Shown here in pieces: positions 8,755-17,970 of a DNA stretch of 64,000 nt (its first letter is position 1; each line of letters starts with the position of its first letter). The position numbers were made by a program, and so were the translations under genes. Under the pieces are notes generated by a model, which was not told where the DNA came from, did no database searches, and was given only the letters and a program-made list of their open reading frames with translations. Source of the stretch: Bradyrhizobium sp. ISRA464 (lineage in GTDB: Bacteria; Pseudomonadota; Alphaproteobacteria; Rhizobiales; Xanthobacteraceae); assembly GCF_029910095.1 (NCBI RefSeq), contig NZ_CP094526.1:1984001-2048000 (forward strand), read 5' to 3'.

Positions 8755-10263
8755 TCAGCCGAGCTTCCGCCAGCTGCGGCCGTCGCGCGTCAACAGCGCG
8801 TTGGCGGCTTCCGGCCCTTCGCAGCCGGCCTTGTAGGGCTGCAGGCCGCGTCCGCCGGCGTTCTTCCAGGCATCGAGGAAGGGTTGCACCGCCTGCCAGC
8901 CGGCCTCGACGCTGTCGGCGCGCTGGAACAGGATGTTGTCGCCGATCATGCAGTCGTAGATCAGCGTCTCGTAGCCGGTCGATGGCTCCGCCTTAAAGTA
9001 GTCCTTGTAGCGGAACTTCATTTCGACGCCGTCGATATCGATGACCGGGCCCGGCACCTTGGTGTTGAACTGCAGCTCGATGCCCTCGGTCGGCTCGGTC
9101 GAGATGACCAGATAGTTCTGCGACAGGCGGTCGACCGGCGTGCTACGGAACATCGAGAACGGCGCCTGCTTGAACTTGATCGCGATCTCGGTGCGCTTGA
9201 TGCCGAGCGCCTTGCCGGTGCGCAGATAGAACGGCACGCCGGCCCAGCGCCAGTTGTCGATCGTCAGCTTCAGCGCGGCATAGGTCTCGGTCGTGCTATC
9301 GGGCCTGACGTCGGGTGTCTTCAGATAATCCTCGATCTCGGTGTCGCCGACCTTGCCGCCGCGGTACTGGCCGCGCACCGAATTGTATAGCGCGTCATGC
9401 TCGCTCTGGATCTGAATCGCGCTGAGCACTTCGGCCTTTTCCGACCGCACCGCATGTGCATCGAACCGCGCGGGCGGCTCCATCGTCACCAGCGACAACA
9501 ACTGAAACAGGTGGTTCGGCACCATGTCGCGCAGCGCACCGGTGGCGTCGTAGAAGCTGCCGCGATGGCCGACGCCGATCTTCTCGTCGACCGTGATCTG
9601 GACGTGGTCGATGTGAGTGCGGTTCCAGATCGGCTCGAACATGCCGTTGGCAAACCGCAATACCAGGATGTTCTGGACGGTTTCCTTGCCGAGATAGTGG
9701 TCGATCCGGTAGATCTGATGCTCGTCCATCAGCTTCAGCAGCGCGGCATTCAGCGCCTTGGCCGATGCGAGATCGGTGCCGAACGGCTTCTCCACCACCA
9801 ATCGCCGCCAGGCGCCGTTCTCTTCCAGCATTCCGGTACGTCCAAGCTGCTCGCTGATCGGCAGGAACGCGTTGGGCGGGGTCGCGAGATAGAACAGCCG
9901 GTTGCCGCCGGTGCCGCGCGCCTTTTCGAGCTTTTCGAGCCGTTCACTCATCGCATCGAAGGACGCAGGGTCTCTCGGGTCGGCTTCGATCGAGGTGACG
10001 CATTCGAACAGCCGCTTGGCAATTGCATCGTCCACGGGACGGGTGGCGAATTTGCGCAGCCCCTGCATCAGGCTGTCGGTCATCTGGTCGCCCGACATGC
10101 CCTTGCGGGCAATGCCAACGACGCAGAACTTGTCCGGCAGCAGGTTGCCGGCAGCGAGATTGTAGAGGGCGGGGATCACCAGCCGGTGCGTCAGATCACC
10201 GGTGGCGCCGAAGATGATGAAGGAGCAGGGGTCGGGTTTCTTCTGTACGTGACCTTCAGCCAT
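8755..10263 (-). CDS. zwf: Glucose-6-phosphate 1-dehydrogenase
   Basis: 502 residues, full length. The dinucleotide motif GATGDLTHR is at 19-27, EKPFG at 159-162 follows, and the active-site block RIDHYLGKE at 186-194 carries the catalytic Asp/His pair. The enzyme oxidises glucose-6-phosphate with NAD(P)+ as the first step of the oxidative pentose-phosphate and Entner-Doudoroff routes. Its ATG directly follows the gnd stop with no spacer, and pgl follows 2 bases later, so the genes are translated from one message. Confidence 0.97.
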   Translation of the reverse strand: MAEGHVQKKPDPCSFIIFGATGDLTHRLVIPALYNLAAGNLLPDKFCVVGIARKGMSGDQMTDSLMQGLRKFATRPVDDAIAKRLFECVTSIEADPRDPASFDAMSERLEKLEKARGTGGNRLFYLATPPNAFLPISEQLGRTGMLEENGAWRRLVVEKPFGTDLASAKALNAALLKLMDEHQIYRIDHYLGKETVQNILVLRFANGMFEPIWNRTHIDHVQITVDEKIGVGHRGSFYDATGALRDMVPNHLFQLLSLVTMEPPARFDAHAVRSEKAEVLSAIQIQSEHDALYNSVRGQYRGGKVGDTEIEDYLKTPDVRPDSTTETYAALKLTIDNWRWAGVPFYLRTGKALGIKRTEIAIKFKQAPFSMFRSTPVDRLSQNYLVISTEPTEGIELQFNTKVPGPVIDIDGVEMKFRYKDYFKAEPSTGYETLIYDCMIGDNILFQRADSVEAGWQAVQPFLDAWKNAGGRGLQPYKAGCEGPEAANALLTRDGRSWRKLG

Positions 10264-11250
10264 TCACTGTCCCTTCTTGGGCGGCTCCTTGTGGCCGCCG
10301 AAGCCTGCGCGCATCGCCGAGAGGATCTTCTCCGCGAAGGTGTGATCCTTGCGTGAGCGGAAGCGTGTGTAGAGCGCGGCGGTCAGCACCTCGGCCGGCA
10401 CGGCCTCGTCGACCGCCGCATTGACGGTCCAGCGTCCCTCGCCGGAATCCTCGACAAACCCGGAGTAGGTGTCGAGCGTATGGTTCTCCGCGAGTGCGGT
10501 CGCAGTGAGATCGAGCAGCCATGACGGGATCACGCTGCCGCGCCGCCACACCTCGGCGATGTCGGCAATGTCGAGGTCGAAGCGATGATCCGGCGGCAGC
10601 GCCTCGATGTTGGCGTTCTTGAGGATGTCGAAACCTTCGGCATAGGCCTGCATCAGCCCGTATTCGATGCCGTTATGGATCATCTTGACGAAATGTCCGG
10701 CGCCCACGGGACCAGCGTGGATATAGCCCTGCTCGATGCGGGGATCCCGGCCCTCGCGGCCGGGCGTGCGCGGGATGTCGCCGAGGCCGGGCGCCAGTGC
10801 CTTGAAGATCGGGTCGAGCCGGTCGACCACGGCCTTGTCGCCGCCGATCATCATGCAGTAGCCGCGCTCGATGCCCCAGATGCCGCCGCTGGTGCCGACA
10901 TCGACGTAATGCAGCCCGCGCTGCTTCAGCGCCTTGCCGCGGCGGACGTCGTCCTGCCAGAACGTGTTGCCGCCGTCGATGATGACGTCGCCCGGCTGCA
11001 TCAATTTCGACAGGGCGTCGATGGTGGTCTCGGTGATCTTGCCCGCCGGAAGCATCACCCAGGCGGTGCGCGGCGCCTGCAGCTTGAGCACGAAGTCCTC
11101 CAGCGACGAGGAGGGCGCGGCATTGTCGGCGGCGAGCGACGCCACCGCCTTGGCGTCCTTGTCGTAGACCACGGTCGTGTGACCGTGCTTCATCAGGCGG
11201 CGGACGATATTGCCGCCCATCCGCCCCAGACCGATCATGCCGAGTTGCAT
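10264..11250 (-). CDS. gnd: 6-phosphogluconate dehydrogenase, decarboxylating (short YqeC/GndA type)
   Basis: 328 residues, the short form (about 300-330 residues), not the 470-residue E. coli Gnd. The N-terminal Rossmann motif is [13 protein letters not shown], followed by IIDGGNTFW and [18 protein letters not shown], and the substrate/catalytic region [16 protein letters not shown]. The short forms are often NAD-dependent, which would yield ribulose-5-phosphate plus NADH; cofactor choice here is not tested. It sits 12 bases downstream of tal-pgi and abuts zwf. Confidence 0.94.
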   Translation of the reverse strand: MQLGMIGLGRMGGNIVRRLMKHGHTTVVYDKDAKAVASLAADNAAPSSSLEDFVLKLQAPRTAWVMLPAGKITETTIDALSKLMQPGDVIIDGGNTFWQDDVRRGKALKQRGLHYVDVGTSGGIWGIERGYCMMIGGDKAVVDRLDPIFKALAPGLGDIPRTPGREGRDPRIEQGYIHAGPVGAGHFVKMIHNGIEYGLMQAYAEGFDILKNANIEALPPDHRFDLDIADIAEVWRRGSVIPSWLLDLTATALAENHTLDTYSGFVEDSGEGRWTVNAAVDEAVPAEVLTAALYTRFRSRKDHTFAEKILSAMRAGFGGHKEPPKKGQ

Positions 11251-11262
11251 CTCAGGCCTCCG

Positions 11263-14106
11263 TCAGTTCAGCGCCGCCGAGATCGCGGCATCGAGCGCCG
11301 CCAATCCGGAGGCGAGATCGCCCTTGAGATGCACGCGCAGGGCCCGTCGGCCGCGCTCCGTGAGCACGTCGAAATCGCCGCGCGCCTGCGCTGCCTTGAT
11401 CACGCCGAAGCTCGCCTTTTGGCCGGGAACCGGCAGGTCCTTGGCGTCGTCCGCCGTGACCTGCAGGAACACGCCGCTGTCGGGCCCGCCCTTGTAGGCC
11501 TGCCCGGTCGAGTGCAGGAAGCGCGGGCCAAACTCGGCACAGGTCGCAAGGTGCTTGGCGTCACGCACCTTCAGCCGCATCGTCTGCATGCTGTCGATGG
11601 TGTCGTGCTCGCGCTCGATATAGGCGAGCAGGGCGACATAGTCGCCGCGGCCGCAGCGCGAAAGATGCGCTCTGATCCATGAGTTGAGGTCGCCGTCGGC
11701 GCCGGCCTTGCGCAGCTCCTCGGCGTTCTGCGCGTCGGTGTAGAGATCGGCTTCCGCCGACGACACCACCGGTTGCTCCTCGGGCAGCGCGCCGGTCTTC
11801 TCGAACGCCGCCGTGAGTTCGCGCGTCTTGACCTTCGCGGCCTCGACGTCGGGCTGGTTGAACGGGTTGATGCCGAGGATCGAGCCTGCCACCGCGGTTG
11901 CGATCTCGAAGCGGAAGAACTCCTGGCCGATATGGTCGATCGATTTCATCACGATCCGCACGACCGGATGGCCGGCGGCCGCGAGCGCGGCGAGCTTTGC
12001 CTCATGGGCGGTATCGTCCTCGCCCTCGGTGCGCAGGTCGATGAAGAAGCGGTCGTTGCCGTAGCTGATGGGGTCGCCGATCGTTTCGCCGTCGATCGGG
12101 ATCAGGCCCTTGCCGTCCTTGCCGGTCGATTCCGCGATCAACTGCTCGGCCCAGGCGCCGAAATCGGCGACCTTTGGCGAGGCGAAGATCGTCACCTTGT
12201 CGCGGCCCTCGAGGCCGGCAAGGCCCATGGCAAGGCCGAGCTGCGCGCCGGGGTTCTCATGCGGCGGCACGTCGGCGCCGCAGGAGCGCACCATGGCGAG
12301 CGCATGGTGGACCAGGCTGCGGACGTCGATGCCGGCAGCGGCCGCCGGCACCAGCCCGAATGGCGAGAGCACGGAATAGCGGCCGCCGATCGTGGGATCG
12401 CCGTAGAAGATGCGGGCAAAGCCCTGCTTGATAGCGACCTTCTGCAGCGACGAGCCGGGATCGGTCACGGCAATGAAGCGGTGGCCAGCCTTGTCCTTCC
12501 CGATCGCCTTGGCAACGCGATCGAAGAAATAGTCCTTCATCACGTTCGGCTCGGTGGTGCCGCCGGACTTGGAGGAGACAATGAACAGCGTCTTGGCGAT
12601 GTCGACGCTCTCCTCCATCGCGCGCACCTGCGCCGGATCGGTGGAGTCGAGCACGCGCAGCTTCGGGAAGCCGGATTTGTGCGGGAAGGTTTCGGCCAGC
12701 ACCTCCGGACCGAGGCTCGATCCGCCCATGCCGAGCACGACGGCGTCCGTGAACTGTTGCCCGTGCACGCGGCGGGCGAAATCCTCGTAGTCGGGGACGT
12801 TGGCCGAGGCGGCGCTGGTGAGCCAGCCCAGCCATTTGTTCTCGTCGTCGCCGGTCCAGACCGACTTGTCCTTCTGCCAAAGCCTGCGGATCTTGCCGGC
12901 GGCGCGCCACTCCTCGGTGCTCTTCTCGACCGCCTTTTCGATGGTCGGGCCGAGCACAAGCTTCTGATGGTCGATGCCGCCCAGCGAGGTCGCGCGCTTG
13001 TAGGCAACCGCGCCGTAGAGCTTGTCGGCCGCGTCGGCGAACAGCTTGACGCCGTCCTTCACCAGTTCCGCGGTGATCGCGTCGAGCGAGATGCCGGATT
13101 TCTCCAGCTCGTCCAGCACGCGCCGGGCGTTGTCGATATCCTCCTCGAGGCTGTCGCGCAGTTTGCCGTGGTCGCGGAAGGCCTCGAGCGTAGCCGGTGG
13201 CATGGTGTTGACGGTGTCGGGACCGATCAGCTCCTCGACGTAGAGGACGTCGCTGTAATCCTTGTTCTTGGTGCCGGTCGAGGCCCACAGCAGCCGCTGC
13301 GGCTTGGCGCCCTTGGCCTTGAGCTTGTCCCAACGGGGGCCCGCGAACAGGCGCTTGTAGTCCTGGTAGGCCAGCTTGGCGTTGGCGATCGCGACCTTGC
13401 CCTTCAATGCGGCGAGCCGCTCCTTTTCGGACGGGTCGTTCGCCCTGGCGATCTTCTCGTCGAGCTGCTTGTCGACCGCGGTATCGATGCGGCTGACGAA
13501 GAAGCTCGCGACGCTTGCGATATGGGAGGGATCGCCGCCCTTGGCGACATATTTTTCGATGCCCTTGAGATAGGCTTCCGCCACCTGGCGGTAGACCTTC
13601 TGCGAGAACAGCAGCGTGATGTTGATGCTGATGCCTTCGCCGATCAGCTGTTCGATCGCAGGCAGGCCTTCCGGCGTCGCAGGCACCTTGACCATCAGGT
13701 TCTTGCGGTGGACGTCCTTCCACAGCCGCTCGGCTTCGGCGATCGTGCCGTTGGTGTCCAATGCGAGATAGGGGGACACTTCCAGGCTGACGAAGCCATC
13801 GCCGCCCTCAGTCCGGTCGTACACCGGGCGCAGCACGTCGGCGGCATGCTGGATGTCCGCGACCGCGACATGCTCAAACAGGTCGGCGACCGAGCGGTCG
13901 CCCCTCTGGAGGGCCTGGCCGATCGCACCGTCATATTCGTCCGAGCTGCCGATCGCCTTCTCGAAAATCGAGGGGTTGGACGTTACGCCCTTAACGCCGT
14001 CGGTCTCGATCAGCCGCTTCAGGTCGCCCTTGGCGACGAAGCCGCGGGCCAGGAAGTCCAGCCAGACTGCCTGGCCATGGTGTTCGAGTGCTTTGACGGG
14101 ATTCAT
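11263..14106 (-). CDS. tal-pgi: Bifunctional transaldolase/glucose-6-phosphate isomerase fusion
   Basis: 947 residues. Residues 1 to about 370 are transaldolase, with the Schiff-base Lys140 in LMVKVPATPEG. From about 400 to 947 the protein is phosphoglucose isomerase, with GMGGSSLGPE (459-468) and SSKSGGTTEPN (511-521). The fusion is known from several alphaproteobacteria and actinobacteria. It couples the non-oxidative pentose-phosphate branch with conversion of fructose-6-phosphate to glucose-6-phosphate, the substrate of Zwf encoded two genes later, so the operon can run the pathway as a cycle. It is the first gene of the operon; a promoter should lie in 14107-14323. Confidence 0.95.
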   Translation of the reverse strand: MNPVKALEHHGQAVWLDFLARGFVAKGDLKRLIETDGVKGVTSNPSIFEKAIGSSDEYDGAIGQALQRGDRSVADLFEHVAVADIQHAADVLRPVYDRTEGGDGFVSLEVSPYLALDTNGTIAEAERLWKDVHRKNLMVKVPATPEGLPAIEQLIGEGISINITLLFSQKVYRQVAEAYLKGIEKYVAKGGDPSHIASVASFFVSRIDTAVDKQLDEKIARANDPSEKERLAALKGKVAIANAKLAYQDYKRLFAGPRWDKLKAKGAKPQRLLWASTGTKNKDYSDVLYVEELIGPDTVNTMPPATLEAFRDHGKLRDSLEEDIDNARRVLDELEKSGISLDAITAELVKDGVKLFADAADKLYGAVAYKRATSLGGIDHQKLVLGPTIEKAVEKSTEEWRAAGKIRRLWQKDKSVWTGDDENKWLGWLTSAASANVPDYEDFARRVHGQQFTDAVVLGMGGSSLGPEVLAETFPHKSGFPKLRVLDSTDPAQVRAMEESVDIAKTLFIVSSKSGGTTEPNVMKDYFFDRVAKAIGKDKAGHRFIAVTDPGSSLQKVAIKQGFARIFYGDPTIGGRYSVLSPFGLVPAAAAGIDVRSLVHHALAMVRSCGADVPPHENPGAQLGLAMGLAGLEGRDKVTIFASPKVADFGAWAEQLIAESTGKDGKGLIPIDGETIGDPISYGNDRFFIDLRTEGEDDTAHEAKLAALAAAGHPVVRIVMKSIDHIGQEFFRFEIATAVAGSILGINPFNQPDVEAAKVKTRELTAAFEKTGALPEEQPVVSSAEADLYTDAQNAEELRKAGADGDLNSWIRAHLSRCGRGDYVALLAYIEREHDTIDSMQTMRLKVRDAKHLATCAEFGPRFLHSTGQAYKGGPDSGVFLQVTADDAKDLPVPGQKASFGVIKAAQARGDFDVLTERGRRALRVHLKGDLASGLAALDAAISAALN

Positions 14107-14323
14107 GGGTGCCTGTTCTCGTTCGATCGAGGTCGGTTTTTGGGTTCCCGGGCAGCTTTCGGGGGCGGAAGCGGATTGTCAACATGGGGTGGGGGCCCGG
14201 GCGGAATATCAGGATTTCCAAGGGATAACGCCATTCACATCAGTTCGATCCTTCCGGATGCTGACCCGAGGAGAGCCCGATCTCAGCACATTTTTATGAC
14301 GTGTCGCGGGGCGCGCCGCCGCC

Positions 14324-14770
14324 TCACGGCCGCAGATAGAGGTAGCCCTGCGACTGCAGCTCGGCGAGGCGGACCACGCCGCCCTTCTCGGCGCTGACGA
14401 AGCCGGGGAGCAGGTCGGTCAGGCTGATGTGCTGGGATTTCATGGTGTTGCCGCAGGCGGCGAGCTCGATCCCGTCCTTCGCGAACTGGCCGACATGGCG
14501 CGCCAGGTCGGGATTGGCCGCGGCCGAGTGAAACGCCTTCAATGCCTGGCCGTGTATCACCAGCGCGATCGTCACATTGTCGGGGCCGCCGACACCATCG
14601 AGATGGTTCTGGATGTTGCCGATCACGAAGTTGACCTTGTCGAGGTCGTCGAGGTGATAGACCACTTTCAGCTTCTTCGGCGACGCCTCCGTGGTCGCGC
14701 TCGCCCGTGACGCTGCGAAGACCGCGCCGACCGCCGAGACGGCGCCCCACAAGATGCCGCGTCGATGCAT
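14324..14770 (-). CDS. DsrE/DsrF-like protein with export signal
   Basis: 148 residues from the ATG at 14770. The upstream extension of the open frame has no homology-like content, so this start is preferred. The N-terminus MHRRGILWGAVSAVGAVFAA has a twin arginine followed by a hydrophobic stretch and ASA, so Tat export is possible. The mature part (KVVYHLDDLDKVNFVIGNIQNHL, then VTIALVIHGQALKAF and a central Cys in GIELAACGNTM) matches the DsrE/DsrF-like fold seen in periplasmic sulfur-oxidation proteins. The substrate is unknown. It is close to another exported protein on the same strand (14811-15428, 40 bases away). Confidence 0.72.
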   Translation of the reverse strand: MHRRGILWGAVSAVGAVFAASRASATTEASPKKLKVVYHLDDLDKVNFVIGNIQNHLDGVGGPDNVTIALVIHGQALKAFHSAAANPDLARHVGQFAKDGIELAACGNTMKSQHISLTDLLPGFVSAEKGGVVRLAELQSQGYLYLRP

Positions 14771-14810
14771 GGCGTCCCTCCCGCAGATGTTGTTGACCGG
14801 GCGAAGCCTA

Positions 14811-15428
14811 TCACTTGTGGCGGAGTGCCGCGAGTTCCTTGCGGTCGGTGACAAGCTCGGCGCATTCGCTCGTATCCGCGCGATCGACCCGGAAGATCTT
14901 GTCGTCTGCACCGGCGACCAGCGCGTCTCCGGCCTCGTCGTCCGGCTTGTCGCGATTCCAGACCACGATTTTTTGGAGACGGATGGTCGCAGACTTGTCG
15001 TCCTTCGACAGCGCCACATTGATGCCACCGCCTTCACAATCGACGCCACAGTCGAAGCGCACTTCACTACCGGCGGCGATCGCGATCGCGTGATCGCAGT
15101 AGCCGCTGGAATCGAAATTGCCGGTGCGATGGCGGTACTGGATGCCGAGGCGGAACGAGTAGTTGAGGGCCTTGTCCTCCGGCCCGCCTTCCGCCGTGAC
15201 CAGCAGCTTCATCGCGCTGACCTTCTGCCGCGGATGTTGCGCCAGATGATCTGCATCGTATCGTCGCACAAAGCAGGCATAGGCTTTCGCGCCCGGAGGG
15301 CCTCCAAACACCCTGTCGTCGAAGGCGGCAGCCTTTGCCCTGTCGACGCCTTCCTGCGCCTGAACGGCTAACGTGGTGCCCGCGCATGCCGCAGTTGCGA
15401 GAGCGACGACAAGGAATGTCCGCTTCAT
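14811..15428 (-). CDS. Conserved exported protein of unknown function
   Basis: 205 residues from ATG at 15428. The start MKRTFLVVALATAACAGTTLAVQAQ is a clear Sec signal with cleavage near AQA. The mature protein has six or so cysteines spread through it (ACFVRRYD, YCDHAIAI, DCGVDCEGGG, ECAEL), which suggests disulfides in the periplasm. I do not recognise a domain. The DsrE-like gene follows on the same strand after 40 bases, so the two may be co-transcribed. Confidence 0.7.
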   Translation of the reverse strand: MKRTFLVVALATAACAGTTLAVQAQEGVDRAKAAAFDDRVFGGPPGAKAYACFVRRYDADHLAQHPRQKVSAMKLLVTAEGGPEDKALNYSFRLGIQYRHRTGNFDSSGYCDHAIAIAAGSEVRFDCGVDCEGGGINVALSKDDKSATIRLQKIVVWNRDKPDDEAGDALVAGADDKIFRVDRADTSECAELVTDRKELAALRHK

Positions 15429-15927
15429 GACCGGCCTCGGGAATATGTCGCGCCGTCGTGGCATCACCATTGATGCGCGGCGATGGTGCCGCGCGGAACT
15501 GCGCGGGCTCGCTGCCTTAGTCGCGGCGACAAGAAGGCACGTTCAACGGCGCCTGGACCTATTTGTTCATGCAGTCTGGGAGGTGTGCATCTTGACGCCA
15601 CGGCTGGACAGTCACACCTTTTCAAGGAGGCAACGTTCATCGACAGGCAGGGAAGTTTGCCCTGCTCGGATGTCCGCCTTTGGAGGCCGGGCCCGTTAAA
15701 CCACGGATGTTGCGAGAGTGCGACAACGGCCAGAAACAGGGGGATCTTGATGAACTATTAAGCTTCCTGCCTGTTGATAAGGCAGAGGCTGCACGCGCCG
15801 TGCATTGCCGAACCGAGTCGGTCGAGTGTCCAATGGACCCAGCGTGCCGACGCTGATTCGATCCTTGGATGCTCTGGTTACGACTCGTGTCAGTCGTGCG
15901 GCGATACATATCGTGGAGAGAGGGATC
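15429..15927. other. Intergenic region upstream of prkA
   Basis: About 500 bases without a supportable gene. Short open frames on both strands lack ribosome sites and family features. It must hold the promoter of the prkA operon on the plus strand and of the exported protein on the minus strand. A short hairpin CTGCCT/AGGCAG is visible around 15767-15786. Nothing else stands out. Confidence 0.4.
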
Positions 15928-17871
15928 ATGTACAACGATTCTTTGTTCAACGCCTTTGCCAGGTCGTTTGAAGCACGAAGCCAGACCGACATGTCGATGG
16001 CCGAGTATTTGGAGTCGTGTCGAAGCGATCCGATGCGATATGCAAATGCGGCCGAGCGGTTATTGGCGGCGATCGGTGAGCCCCAGATGATCGACACGGC
16101 CAAGGACCCACGCCTTGGCCGTATCTTTTTGAACCGTACGATACGTTCCTATCCCGCCTTCGCCGGCTTCTACGGCATGGAAGACACGATCGAGCGCCTC
16201 GTCGGTTTCTTTCGCCATGCGGCACAGGGCCTCGAAGAGCGCAAGCAGATCCTTTACCTGCTCGGGCCGGTCGGCGGCGGCAAGTCGTCGCTCGCCGAGC
16301 GCATCAAGTCGTTGATGGAGGTTCACCCCATCTACGTCCTGAAGGCCGGTGACGAGCTCTCGCCCGTGTTCGAGAGCCCGCTCGGCCTGTTCGATCCGGA
16401 ACAGCTTGGGCCGATGATCGAGGAGAAGTACGGCATCCCGCGACGCCGGCTGAGCGGACCGATGTCGCCATGGGCCTACAAGCGGCTCGAAGCCTTCGGC
16501 GGCGATATCTCGCAGTTCCGCGTCGCGCGCATCCAGCCCTCTCGGTTGCGCCAGATCGCGGTTGCGAAGACCGAGCCCGGTGACGAGAACAACCAGGACA
16601 TCTCCTCGCTGGTCGGCAAGGTCGACATCCGCAAGCTTGAGACCTACGCGCAGAACGATCCGGACGCCTACAGCTATTCCGGCGGCCTCAATCGCGCCAA
16701 CCAGGGCGTGCTCGAGTTCGTCGAAATGTTCAAGGCGCCGATCAAGATGCTGCATCCGCTGCTGACGGCGACGCAGGAAGGCAACTACATCGGCACCGAG
16801 AATATCGGCGCGATCCCCTTCACTGGCATCATCCTCGCGCACTCCAACGAAGCAGAGTGGCAGAGCTTCAAGACCAACAAGAACAACGAGGCCTTTATCG
16901 ACCGCGTCTGTGTCATCAAGGTCCCGTATGTCCTGCGAGTGACCGAGGAGCAGAAGATCTACGAGAAGCTGATCCAGAGCTCCGAGCTCGCCGCCGCGCC
17001 CTGTGCACCGGCGACACTCGAAACGATGGCTCGCTTCTGCGTCATGTCGCGCCTGCGCAAGCACGAGAACTCGACGCTGTTTGGCAAGATGCGGGTCTAT
17101 GACGGCGAGAGCCTGAAGGAGTCCGACCCGAAGGCGCGCAGCGTGCAGGAGTACCGGGACGCCGCCGGCGTCGACGAAGGCATGGACGGCGTCTCGACCC
17201 GCTTTGCCTTCAAGGTGCTGGCCTCGACCTTCAACCATGACACCACCGAGGTCGGCGCCGATGCGGTGCACCTGATGTATGTGCTGGAACAGGCGATCCG
17301 GCGCGAGCAGCTGCCCGACGAGGTCGAGAAGCGCTATCTCGAATTCATCAAGGCCGATCTCGCGCCACGCTATGCCGAGTTCATCGGCAACGAGATCCAG
17401 AAGGCCTATCTGGAATCCTACGCCGACTACGGGCAGAATCTGTTCGACCGCTATGTCGATTATGCCGACGCCTGGATCGAAGATCAGGACTTCAAGGATC
17501 CCGACACCGGTCAGCTGATGAACCGCGAGCTGTTGAACCAGGAGCTGACCAAGATCGAGAAGCCCGCCGGCATTGCCAACCCGAAGGATTTCCGCAACGA
17601 GGTCGTCAAGTTCTCGCTGCGGTCGCGGGCGCACAATGGCGGCAAGAATCCGAGCTGGACCTCCTATGAAAAGGTTCGTGACGTGATCGAGAAGCGGATC
17701 TTTTCGCAGGTCGAGGATCTGCTTCCGGTCATCTCGTTCGGTTCCAAGAAGGACGGCGAGACCGAGAAGAAGCACGGCGAGTTCGTCGCGCGGATGGTGG
17801 AGCGCGGTTATACCGAGCGCCAGGTCCGCCGCCTCGTCGAGTGGTACATGAGGGTGAAGCAGGCCGGTTAG
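15928..17871 (+). CDS. prkA: PrkA family serine protein kinase (YeaG homologue)
   Basis: 647 residues from ATG at 15928, which has the strong ribosome site GGAGAGAGGG just upstream; an in-frame extension back to 15805 has no such support. Residues 1-360 form the AAA-like PrkA domain with Walker A GPVGGGKS at 113-120, and the C-terminal part carries the kinase-like domain. E. coli YeaG and Bacillus PrkA phosphorylate protein targets in nutrient stress and stationary phase. The gene heads the conserved prkA-yeaH-spoVR cluster, here with 99 bases to yeaH. Confidence 0.95.
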   Translation: MYNDSLFNAFARSFEARSQTDMSMAEYLESCRSDPMRYANAAERLLAAIGEPQMIDTAKDPRLGRIFLNRTIRSYPAFAGFYGMEDTIERLVGFFRHAAQGLEERKQILYLLGPVGGGKSSLAERIKSLMEVHPIYVLKAGDELSPVFESPLGLFDPEQLGPMIEEKYGIPRRRLSGPMSPWAYKRLEAFGGDISQFRVARIQPSRLRQIAVAKTEPGDENNQDISSLVGKVDIRKLETYAQNDPDAYSYSGGLNRANQGVLEFVEMFKAPIKMLHPLLTATQEGNYIGTENIGAIPFTGIILAHSNEAEWQSFKTNKNNEAFIDRVCVIKVPYVLRVTEEQKIYEKLIQSSELAAAPCAPATLETMARFCVMSRLRKHENSTLFGKMRVYDGESLKESDPKARSVQEYRDAAGVDEGMDGVSTRFAFKVLASTFNHDTTEVGADAVHLMYVLEQAIRREQLPDEVEKRYLEFIKADLAPRYAEFIGNEIQKAYLESYADYGQNLFDRYVDYADAWIEDQDFKDPDTGQLMNRELLNQELTKIEKPAGIANPKDFRNEVVKFSLRSRAHNGGKNPSWTSYEKVRDVIEKRIFSQVEDLLPVISFGSKKDGETEKKHGEFVARMVERGYTERQVRRLVEWYMRVKQAG

Positions 17872-17970
17872 GCATGATCCGAACAGTGCACATCGGTTTT
17901 CCTTGCTCAATCAGATGAGATTGTGATGTGATCTTTCCTGATCGCGTCATGATCCGAGGGAAGATGCAAC
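17872..17970. repeat. GCATGATCCG-type dispersed repeat between prkA and yeaH
   Basis: The spacer starts with GCATGATCCGAACAGTGCA (17873-17891), continues with a CGGTTTTCC block and contains a second ATGATCCG at 17949-17956. A related element with CGCGACAAACGCGGAACG followed by GCGCGGAGATCACGCTC occurs at 60125-60176. Similar units recur in intergenic DNA of this genus. Its position inside an operon could affect the ratio of PrkA to the downstream proteins. Confidence 0.4.

Noticed and set aside
11773..14397. 874-residue open frame on the plus strand opposite tal-pgi
   Set aside because: It is the antisense of a clear enzyme gene, kept open by high GC codon bias. Its translation is Arg/Asp/Gly/Val-rich without motifs.
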